From: Romanomermis culicivorax
Lineage: Eukaryota; Nematoda; Enoplea; Mermithida; Mermithidae
Direction of reading: 5' to 3'
Length of the DNA: 64,000 nt
NCBI GenBank assembly: GCA_963922205.1
Contig: CAWUHX010000030.1
Location: 1,612,001 to 1,676,000 of the forward strand
Shown here: positions 38,001 to 50,000 of the stretch, in pieces
Numbering within the stretch: the stretch's first letter is position 1
Layout of the letters: each line of letters begins with the position of its first letter
Program-made: the position numbers and the translations under genes
The notes under the pieces: generated by a model
Told to the model about the DNA's origin: nothing
Seen by the model: the letters and a program-made list of their open reading frames with translations, nothing else
The model's database searches: none

Positions 38001-41000
38001 TAAACCCCTTCCACAAAAAATCACGAAAATATGCTTGTTTACACCTGGGATAATTTTTATATGTAAAGTGACCACATTCATTGAATTCCCTGTAGTCCAA
38101 AACTCCTTGCTCTAAATTATCACAAAGAAGGCCCAGTTACACCTGAAATAATTTTTGGTGTAGAATGACCATGTTAATCGAATTCCCAATGGTCTAAAAC
38201 CCTTTGCACCAACAAGTCATGGGAGTGCCTTCCTTTACATTAATGATAATTTTTTTGTGTGAAGTAACTCTATCCATTGAATTTTCTTCAGTCAAAAACC
38301 CCTCCCATCAAAAAATCACAAAAATACACTTGGTTACACCTAGGATACTTTTTTGTGTAAAGTGGTCACATTCATTAGATTCCCCGTGGTCGAAAACCCC
38401 TCCAACAAAATTATCATGAGAATATGCTTGTTTACAACCCAGATGATTTTTGGTGTAAGTGACTGCAACCATCGAATTCCCAATGGTCAAAGACCCCTTC
38501 CTCGAAAAATTCACAGGAATACCCTCATTTATATCAATGATGATTTTTTCATGTAAAGTGACTGCGTCCATTGAATTCACTTCAGTGGGGAACCTTTAAA
38601 CAAAAAATCCCAATAATGCTGCTGGTAAAATTGAAACTGCAAAAAATTCAGTCACCCTAGTGCATAATGCTGCACAAAAATTATTTCTTTGAAGCCATAA
38701 GTTTATGTAACAAAATTGTCAAATTTCATGGTTACCGGCACTTTGGACAACTATATTATTGAATGGAGGCCATATTTTGAAGAAATATAAAAATTGAATT
38801 TCAGACTGTACTCCCAAGATGTCTAGGCCGAAGTATGGAGGTTGGATATGGCACACCCCTTGCTGGACATGGCTGAACTGGGGTGCCTTAAAAAGTGTTT
38901 TTTTGCATGTTTTGGGGCCCAACTGAGTACCATTTGCAGATAGAGGCAAAATGACAAAAGGCACCCCATAGTTTGCCCCTATGGCTGAAATTATGAGAAA
39001 AACCCGAAGGTTCTAGCTCAAACCATTTTGGCTCTAGAGTTGGGGGACATGAAATTTAGGGTCCAAGTATATTATAGGTTGAGGCTACTGTGCCACCTAT
39101 GATGCTATTCCTGTATAGGCTTAGGCTGAGGCGTATAGGCGAAGCTAAGCACCCAAAGGGTGCGAGCAAAGCCACATGGGTGCAGGCTAGGCACCCATAC
39201 TGCAAATTTGGTCATAAATTGTCTTTTTGCTTCAGGAAGTTCATCAGGGGCCAGTTTCTCAAAGCTGATGAAAATTTCATCTGCGAAGTAAGTTTGTCAG
39301 TGAAATTTTCTAGTTCATTGATAAGATTTCACAAACCTCATTTTTTGGGTTTCCAAAAGCTTTCGAACCATTTTTTATTCGTTGGCAGAACCTGATCAAG
39401 GATTTCATCAATGAACTTGGGTTCCTTGATGAATTAGCACTTGTGATTTGTAGTAACATAAAGGCTTTTGATTTTGCTGGTTAGTCAAAGTAATTACTGT
39501 ATTTTGGATTTTTTTGGAGCTCACAGCTTTAGTCAATAGCTTATCAATAGAATTCCTTGTAGACTCTGGTGCCACATGCTCACTCATTGGCATGAGTGGC
39601 TACAATACCCTTGGATGCCCAAAGATGGCAAAGACTCAATGCTCAACGCAAGTCTACAATGACCTGAAAATTCCAATCAAACGAATAATCAATGTCCAAG
39701 TGGAAGCTCATATTAAAAAAAGGAGCCTGCAATTCCTTGTCACGGATGCAGAGAATGGTGACAACATACTTGGGGACGATTTCTTTGGAAGATTTGAGTT
39801 CACAGCTAATGGATCACAGCCAATTCACAGCTAATAGACCACAAGGCGTTTTGTGCACAACTTTGGACCCATCACCACAGCAACTAGCCACCCTTGATGC
39901 CATATGCCAGGAGCATTCCAAAGTATTCGAGTCAGGGCTTGGATTATGCAAATCGTAGAAGGCCAGCCTTCATCTGAAGCTTGATGCAACGCCTAAATTT
40001 TTCAAACCAAGGCCCATTCTAGTTTCAAAAGTGGGAGCTAACAATGCAGAAATTGATTGTCTGACTGACTGAGGTGTCTGGAAGCCAATCAAAACAAGCT
40101 ACTGTGCAGCACCCATTGTAGCAGTATCAAAACCAAATGGCAAAATGTGAATCTGTGGAGATTTTAAAGTCATAGTCAATCCACAGCTCAATGTGGATCA
40201 ATATCTAATTCCAAAGGCAGAAGAGCTATTCCAGAAGCTCAAGTATGGACAAAGATTTTCAGAAATCAATTTGTCTAACGCCTATCTTCAAATGGAGTTG
40301 GATGATGAATCGAAGAAGGTTATGGTGGTCAACACACACCGAGGCCTGTTTCAATATAGACATTTGCCATTTGGAGTTGCCAGTGCACCTGCCATTTTTC
40401 AACCCTTCCTGGAGAAAATTGTATCTAGACTGAAGGGATGTGCCAACTATTTAGATGATGTAATTGTGACGGGAGAAAATGATCAAGAACATCCCCATAT
40501 ACTGGACCCCATTTTTAAACTTCTTGAAGACAATGGCCTTCACTGTAACAAAGCCAAGTGTGAGTTTTTCAAAAAAAAAGATGAATATTTGGGCCACATC
40601 ACTGATGTGAAAGGCATTTGACCATCATAATCCCGTGTTAAAGCTGTTCAACAATTTCCACACCCAAAGAATCTCCAAGAATTGCAGTCTTTTATGGGCA
40701 GAGTCAATTACTACAACAAATTTATCCAAGGATTTTCACAATTATCAGTACCTCTAAATGTCTAACACAAAGAAATGCCCTTCAAGTAATCAAAGTCAAA
40801 AGAGGAAGCTTTTCAACAACTCAAGAATTAAATTATTGAAGCAACAAGGCTAGTTCACTATCAGCCAGAATTGCCAGTCATCCTTGCAACATATGCCTCA
40901 TCATATGGCATAGAAGCAGTCATTTCACAAATATCCTGATGAATCTGAAAAGCCAATTGCATTTGCTTCAAAGATCCTCAACGACCATGAAAGGCTCTAC

Positions 41001-44000
41001 AGTCAAGTGGAAAAAGAAGCCCTTTCAGTCATTTGCAGTGTGAAAAAGTTCCATCAATACCTGTTTGGATTCAAATTTGAGCTGATCACAGACAACAAGC
41101 GGCTACTAGCCATTTTCAATCCCAATAAGAACCTGTCAGTTATGACGATTCAACATCTCCAATGATCGGAGATACCTCTTATGGGATATAATTATGAACT
41201 TTGATTCCGGCCAACAGCAAAGCATTGCAATGCAGATGCGCTTTCACACCTACTAATGAGCCTGGATGATGAATTTGACAAAAAAAAGCTTCCTGATACT
41301 GCATCAGCAACAAAAACACAAATGAATTGCTGATCAGCAAATTCAAATTGGCAAGTTCCATCCGCAAAGATCCAATTTCAAAAACAGTCAAGCAATTAAT
41401 TACCGGTGGTTGGCCAAATAAATTATCAATCCATGTGCCTCAATTACGGCCATACTTCAACCAACAATTATCATTCAGGATTCAAGATGACATCATTATT
41501 CTTGAAAGTGACCATTCATTGCATGCTGTCATCCCAGCAGCTCTTCGAGACCAAATTCTTCAGCAACTGCACAAAGGGCATTGGGAAATCATAAGAACCA
41601 AGCTCCTGGCAAGAATTTATTGTTGGTGGCTGAACATGGACAAAAATATTGAAGAAATAGTTTGAGGATGTGAAGCTTGTCAGAAAGTAGCCAATGCCAC
41701 CAAACAAGAATTTTCAATGTGGCTTGAAGCTAAAAAGCCAATGCAAAGACTCCAGATCGACAATGCTGGCCCATTCCACAATGCCATGTGGTTCATTTGC
41801 ATAGATGCATTCACAAAGCATCCTATTGTGAAGAAGATGGTATAGAGGCTATGCTGAAAAGCCTGAGGCAAATCATTATGGATGAAGGCTTACCTGAAAC
41901 AATTGTCTCTGACAATGGAATACAATTCACATCCAGCCAAATCCAGGATTTTTTCAAGAAAAGAGGCATCAAGCATTTAACAACAGCACCTTTGCATCCT
42001 GCCTCAAATGGAGAAGCTGAACATTTTGTCTGAACTCTTAAAATGGCAATGAAAAAAGCTTTATGGGGAGGAAGAAGTACCGATGATGCCTAGGAACAAA
42101 TCCTGATTACTTACAGAACAACATCAAATCCAATCACTGGAAAATCACCTGCTGAACTACAGCATGGATGGCCACATTTTGCAGAATTGGGCAGAGTACT
42201 TCCAAGCCCAGAAGTTAACATAAAGACAGTGCAAGTTCAGCATCAACAAATCAGTTTGGACAAAGAACTTTTCATCAGGTTCAAAGTGGCTCAAAGGCAA
42301 AGTCATCAAGAAAATTGGATCAATGGTTTATGCAATCCTAGTCAAAAATATTCCAATTTGACACCATCAGAACAAGCTTGGAAAGGACCAGTCCAAACCA
42401 CCAAATATTCAGTCAGAAAGTATGGCACACTGGCTTTTTCCTCAACCTCAGTGACTGCAAAGTCCAGTAGCCAAAAAAATGGATCAAGCCACAGAATCAC
42501 ACAATCACACCCACCATGAACAAGATCAAGTTCCAGGAAAGAGACCAGTTTGTCAGTCCACAAGAATAAGGCGACTGCCTGATAATTTTTCATCCTGATG
42601 GAGCAGATCAATTTTGGTGAGGAGTAGTGATACATATCTTACAGTATGATCACATTGCATGATGTGCAAGTACAAGTGATTCATACACTACAGTAAGATC
42701 ATGTTGTATGATGTACAAATATGATGTGATGCATACCTAACAGTATGATCACATGACATGACGTGCAGGTACATTTCATGTACTGCATTGTACCTGAAAG
42801 TTCTAGAACCTTCCACAATATTTTAGAATTTTCATTTATATTCTACAAGGTTCTAGAACATTCTGTGATCTTCCATGATACTTCATTTTTACTTATTGTC
42901 CTATTCAGTACTTGAACATGATTTAGTACTTGGATATATTTATGTTGTGTTAGTTAGCCTCATTAAACTTAGCTATTTACCATCTATTATTCCAGTAGAA
43001 TATTTAGCAATTATCCTACGGCTATTTTCAACTTAGCCCAGTCATTATTCAATGCACAATAGAAAGAAAAAAGTACAAAACGGGAACTGAAATGCAAAAA
43101 AAGAAAAACACAAACAAATATAAAATAACAAGGGAAACGGTTGATAGAATAAAATGGAAAAAATGTATAGGAACAAAAGTGGAGAAACAAACAGAAATAA
43201 CACAATATGAAAATAAAACGGGAAAGCTGTGGGATATAGAATTATGTGATTCAAAATAATGAGAATAGAAAGGAAGAAACTGAAATGGAGGAAAGAATGA
43301 GAGAGAAGCAAAAGAAATTTTATACAGAAAATAAAAAAATAAGGAAAAAGGGTTAAGAAAATGATTCTTTAGTGTCCACTTCATTTCTCTAACATACGAT
43401 TTTCATAATATTGTCAGGTAATTAGCACAAGATACAGCAGTCTACTAAAAGATTCCTGCAAAGAACATAATTTTTGTACAGGAAAATATGGCAGATTTTT
43501 TATAGTGTGAATCAGAATTTAAAATTTAAAACTGCCCCTAAAATTTGCATGATGGGCACTAAAGTGAGATGGGCGCCAAAGTGAGACAAGGCATCAAAGT
43601 AAGGTCGGTGCCAAAGTGAGGCAGGCGCCCAAGTAAGATAGGCGCCAAGTTGGGACACAATCCTTTAAAACATTGGAACATAGAACACAAAAAATTACAA
43701 AATTGATCCATCAATATATTTGAATAATTAAAGAGGACTATTGATTTTCATCCTATTCTTTGTACATTAAAAAACAGCTGTTATGACTGGTTAGAGAGGT
43801 TCAAAGCTACCTAGTTTTCTGTCAATGAGCTAGAAATTTTGGCAGGAAAATATTTAGGGAGCTTTGAGGAACTCAAAGCCAGATTTCGAGGAAGAAATTG
43901 GAAAATTTCGTCAATGAACTGAACATTTCATCAGTGAAATCTCGTCAATGAAATTTTCTTTGGGGAAGCTAACAAAAATTTCATCAACAAAGTTCGGAAA

Positions 44001-47000
44001 TTTCATCAAGGAACTGCCATTTTCACTGACAAATTAAGACACAATTTCTGAGAGGATTCAACTTAGTTGTGATAAGTAAAAAACTTACCCTACCTGAATA
44101 TCACACATTTGGTGTAAGTTGATGCACTAAGAACAAAAATTATACTCATTTCGTCTGAAAATCAAAACTCGCACAGCTACAATAAGACAACAGTTGGAGA
44201 TTTTAGATTTTTTTCGATTTTTGACATACACTTCTTCCAACTTTTGCCAGTTTAAGTAGGTCAGACATCATGTTCTGAAAATTTACTGAGTATTATACCA
44301 ATGAATGAGCCACCATATACTGTAGGATTTACTAGTGAAAAGTGCAATTTAGGAATACAGTGCTCCTCAAAACATCAGATTTTGAGAAAAAAAATTATCA
44401 TTTTTTTCACAAAAATCACCATATCTACTGCTAAAGCTTGAAACCACCAAAAAATTCTCTATACAGTATATAGTTTACAATGTCTTCTACCTGCTGACAA
44501 AAACTTATGCAAATTCATTTACTGCTAGAGGATCGCACAAGCTGGAGTTTGAATACTATCTTATAATCATATTTTCTGGTAATACCAACCTCCTCTGTGA
44601 AATTATTACAGCTTGATAAACTCCAAAAATGAGACGTTAAGACAAGTTTCATATGCTTAATTGTAAGATAATTCCCAAATTGCACAGAAATAAAAATTCA
44701 CATGGCTACAGTGCCCCAAAGTTTGGAACTTTATCACTTTTTAGAATTTTTCTGTCTATTTATGAGACTTGAGATTTATTGACCTAGCCATAAAGTAACT
44801 TTATTATTTGGTATCGATTTTATACAGAATATTTTGAATTGATACAGCTCTATAACGTGGTATGGAAATGTTTTCTGAATTTCGCATTTCACACTTTTTA
44901 GGTACTGTTAAAATGTCAAAAATGAGATGGTAAAAATGGTGAAAAAGCAGGCTTCTTCTAAAAAAATGACTATATGTACTGCTAAAGCCAAAACCAACAA
45001 AAGTTTTCCTATACAGTAGATATATTACAATGTCTCCTAGTTCCCAACATAAAATTACCGAAGCTCATGTTCAGCTAGGGTGTTTAATCTACAAACAGCT
45101 ATTTTAGTTTATAAATTTTAATTTTCAATTCTTGATCAACTGCGGTTTCAATAAAAAATTAGGATATTTTTCAATAAGGAAAACCTCATGCATGTGAAAG
45201 TCACATCAATGAACTTCCATCACCTTCTTCTTCTCCTGTAGGAAGACTGGTATTTGTGGACTTCAGTCTTATATCAATGTGTACTCATATTATGTTGACT
45301 GAAGGACATTTCCTGGACTCTGGGTCATTTAAAGGAATCCATCTTACAAGATTCGATATAACAGTAAATTAGATTTTTTAGATTATCAGGTCATACTCAA
45401 TTCTTTGGTAAGCGTGACATCCCATTTCTACTGAGTACTTACCTCTTGTTTATCTTTTTCCCATTTCAATTTACCCCATATCACTACATCTTCACATCAC
45501 TCCATAATGCCCAATGATCTGCTCAAGAAGATGTTTCCACCAACGTTTATCCAAAGTCCACTCAAATGTCCTCTCAAAGTAATGAAAATTTAACTGCTTA
45601 GAATAAGCTCCTACTTAAACTTCCATTTTGTTATTGACCATATCCCTGCATGGCATGCTTACCAGAGAGGTCTTATTTTCCCTTTAAAAAGTTAATGCCA
45701 AGCTTCCAGAATTGCTGTGATAAATGTTGTTCTCCAAAAGAATAGGCAAATAGCCTCATCTGGTGATTCAAGCCTGTGACAATCAATGAGAAATAGATGC
45801 AAGGCAAGTACTGCACCAGCAAACGATATTGATACATAGCATAGCACCATCTTTCAACTTCAAAGATTATATGAAGGATGAAAATCCAAAATGTGAGAAC
45901 AGTCCCTCTGATTGTCCAAATGAAGGATGCATCAAGTCTTTCCTCAAACATTGTAACTTACTCTGACATCTATTTGGTGATAATCATGAACTGATACCAC
46001 AAAGAGTCAGCTTGAGAGACACTGCAATGAATGCATATAGCAGGAAACTGGAAGCAGCCTGTTCAATGCAATTAATCACAGACCTTCAAGAAGCATCACA
46101 ACCTTTCTACAGTTCAGATAGAATGAATATTATAGAAGAAAGATGTGCACTCAAAAGTCAATGAACATGTAAAACACTCGCAGCAAAGCAAAAGCAGTTT
46201 CTACTGGGCAAATTTGATGAAGGAATCCATCTCAAATAAAAGTTTGGTGCTAAAATGGTATGCAGACTGATGCCCAAAAATAGACTGTTTTCCAAAGATG
46301 AATTTCTAAGAGGGCAACAAGCTGCAAGCTTCTGGTCGTGGGGAGCAAGTCGCCATTGCGAAGGCTGAGGAACCCACTGTGATCCTGCTATAACAGACAG
46401 TTTATGTGAAGAAGATGAAGCTGAAGCTATGAATGACTCGGCACATTATGACCTGAATTTGCAGATGGAAAGTGATCTGCTCCTAACTGATTGCTTCAAA
46501 AGTTTGTGATGCTTTGTTTTTCTATTCATGTCCAAAATTCCAATATTTTCCTATCATCTAAACTAGAACAAGAAATTCTGAGTAGAGTAAACTTCCATTG
46601 ATTAAGAATTCAAAATGAAAATTTGTCAACTAAAATAGTTTTCTGTAGATCCAACACCCTAGCAGTACACGAACTTTGGTAGTTTTTTGTAGGCAACTAG
46701 GAGACATCGTAATATCAACTGTATAGGGAAATTTTCGATGCTTTTCGCTTAAGCAGTACATATAGTAATTTTTCTGGAAGAGGCCTGCTTTTTCACCATT
46801 TTTACCATCTCATTTTTGACATTTTAAAATTACCTAAAAAGTGTAAAATGTAAAATTCAGAAAACAATTTCATACCACATTATAGAGCATTGTATTCTGT
46901 ATCAAATCGGTGGTAAATAATAAAGTTACTTCATGGTTAGGCCAATAAATCTCAAGTCTCGTAATTAGATAGAAAAAAGCTAAAAAATGATAAAATTCCA

Positions 47001-50000
47001 AAATTCGGAATGCTGTAGTCCTGAGAATATTTATTTTTGTGCAATTTGGGAAATATCTTAATATTCAGCATACAAAACTTGTCCTAATATCTCATTTTTG
47101 AAGTTTATCAAGCTGTAATACTTCCATGGTGGAGGTTCGAATTACCAGAAAATACAATTATAAGATAGTGTTCAAACTCCAGCTTATGCAACCCTCTAGC
47201 AGAACATGAATTTCTGTAATTTTTTATCAGCAGGTAGAAAACATCGTAAACTATCTACTGTACAGAGAATTTTTTGGCGCTTCTGAGCTTTAGCAGTAGA
47301 TATGGTGATTTTTGTGAAAAAATACAATTTTTTGTATTGTAATATGCTGGGTAAATTTTGAGAACACTATGTCTGACCTACCATTGTATTGCTAATATGC
47401 ACTTTATACTAGTAAATTCTACAGTAAATGGTAGCTCATCCGTTGGTCTAACACTGGGTAAATTATGAGAACACTATGTCTGACGTACCTAAACCTGCAA
47501 AAGTTGAAAGAAGTGTATGTCAGAAATTGAAAAAATCGAAAATTTCCAACTTTTGTCTTACTGTAGCTATGCGAGTTTTGATTTTCAGACGAAGTGAGTA
47601 TCATTTTCGTTCCTGGCGATGTGAGTATCATTTTTCGTTCCTTTGATTTTCAGAAGAAGTTACATCGAACAAGTGATTTTCAGGTAGGGTTAATTTTTTA
47701 CTTATCACAGCTCTCTGTATAAGAAGCTAAATTTTCTCAGACGTTGTCTCTTAAGTTTGGGAGCTTCGAGAAACCCGTACCAGCTGTCGATATTTTAAAA
47801 TGTAGTTTAGAGAATGTAGTTTACACTCTAAAACGTACAGGGAGGAAAAAAGTTTTCTGCAAGTGGTTTGGATGAATTGACCAACGTTATTTTCAAATAC
47901 GTTTGCTAGCCCGGTTCATATTTCTGCTGGCGAGCAAATTTACCCCGAGCATGCTCCGAGATGCTCGGCGAGCAGCTTGTTGGGGATGTGCTTACGGCAG
48001 TAGCAATCCCACATCTATGCAAAATTGGTGAATCGACAAAGTTACGATTCCACCAAAAAAGGAAGAAACATTTATTATTATTATTCGTGTTTACCTTCCG
48101 CAATTTTGGTGTGTTTTGGGCGAGTCGCGTCCGTTATAATATTGTATTGTTTTGCTTCGCCTAGTAAAGGCAAACGTCGACAGCCCCACACCAGATTTGC
48201 ATATTATTAATATAATAATTATTTATTATTTATATTATTACTATTACTCGCACATTAAGCGGAAGGAGGGAGTCGCCTTACACGGGAGCCAAGCCAAGGT
48301 GAAGCCCCAGTCCTTTTGGATATTACTGAAGTGAGTTCTGTGTATTTGTGTGAACCTTTAGGAGGCATCCGGGGAGACCCTGAGTGCCCTTCGATTGCAA
48401 GAGTTGGAGTTTCCAGTTGCTTATTAGTGACTGAAGGTTGTGTTTATTTCTGCTTAAGGACTGTTGCACTGTGTTTAGTTGATTACTAATAGGAAGCTCC
48501 TTTGAGTGACCTACAGTAGTCGATTGAGTACAAGCCAATAGGACTTGAGTTATATTGCTGACGTCTTTGGATCTAAGCAGAGATATAAACATAGCAAGCT
48601 CAGGCTGCTTCACGAGCATACTCCGAGTTGGTTCATACTTCGCGAGCAAATTTTTCCCCTAAAATGCATACTTATTTCTTTCCATGTATGAACCATAAAA
48701 TCAATACCACGAATACTAAGTTCTGCCTGAATTTCTTTGAAGGCACGGCGTTTTCCTAACATTCATGTAATCAGCCGAATTAACGTTAAACAGGAATTCT
48801 TTTTTACAAACGAGTTCAATAAGTTCAAATTTTTCATCATCTGATAATTTTTTTCGAATAAACATTTTGAAAACTTTACAGCAAAAAATGAAATCCCACA
48901 AATAAATTTATCGATTAGGGACGTATCGGACCTTTTGACATGACATCATACCCGATCCTACCTGATATTTTCTGGCCCGACACGGAAGAGGAAAAAAGAC
49001 TCTCGACCTTACCCGTTATCCATGATACCTCTGTGCCATGAAGGTCATGGGTCAAAAAATTCAGTTGATCATTTCCACTGTTATAAGAAAAAACAGATAG
49101 AATTTTACTCTACAAGAGATTAATTTAGTCATTATATTACTTATTATTTCAAAAATAAAATTTTCTCGGTAGTCTTCCAATAAAGGCAGGGAATGCATAG
49201 ATGTATTGGTATCGGCTGATAATTGATTTTTTTTTAAATGTTGGCCAATGGTCTTTTGGGCGACCTATGATCGATAATATTCTGTTTTCTATGGCGATTC
49301 TTGCATTAATCAGCCCTGCATGTTGTCACTTACTGGGCAAGTGTGAATCTCAGATCACTTCATGGTTATTTATGAATAAAAAAACGTTGAATGTTATGAC
49401 ACCGTGATTTTTTCCTTCAATGCATTCCTTCTGACAAAGTATGCTTAAAAGGCGTTCGATTTCCATAATTCACAAAGAATTTTTTAACAATATTATGTTA
49501 ATAAAATAATGTTTCAAATTGAGTGTTCTTTAATTTCTATTGTATTGAAAAAGTTCTATAGTGAAATTTCCGTGGGAACAAAGTGTTACCGATGTTGGCC
49601 ATTTTTCAATTTACAAGCATTTAATAAAAAAGAGACAAAAATAAGTCTAGTACATGAGGGAAAGTTTTCAAAGTGTAGTTTTTGAGATTAATCAAAAAAT
49701 AGTATTTTAAACAAAAAAAATTTTCCCCAGACAAGAAGCGCATACCATCGTAGGCTATTATTTCAGATTTTTTGATCTATTTCCAATAATCGTAAATCAT
49801 TCGATTCTCGTTTTTTGCCTTGAATAAGAGAAAGATTTTGTTTATTTCGCATTTCCCTTGTCTAGTTTCTCAGAACAGCAATTAGTATTCAACAAGATGA
49901 GTCATTTCTCATCTTCAATGTTTATTTACACTAAATAATAAACAAGCGTGAAACATGGCGAGTACATGTGCTTGTGTTGCACTTAATAAACTGAAGATAT

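Noticed and set aside
42626-42790. Regularly spaced repeat resembling a CRISPR array
   Set aside because: Units are directly abutting tandem repeats in a retroelement end in an animal genome, with no unique spacers.
43011-43384. Phe/Leu-rich minus-strand frames resembling membrane proteins
   Set aside because: They are translations of a purine-rich tract with no gene structure.
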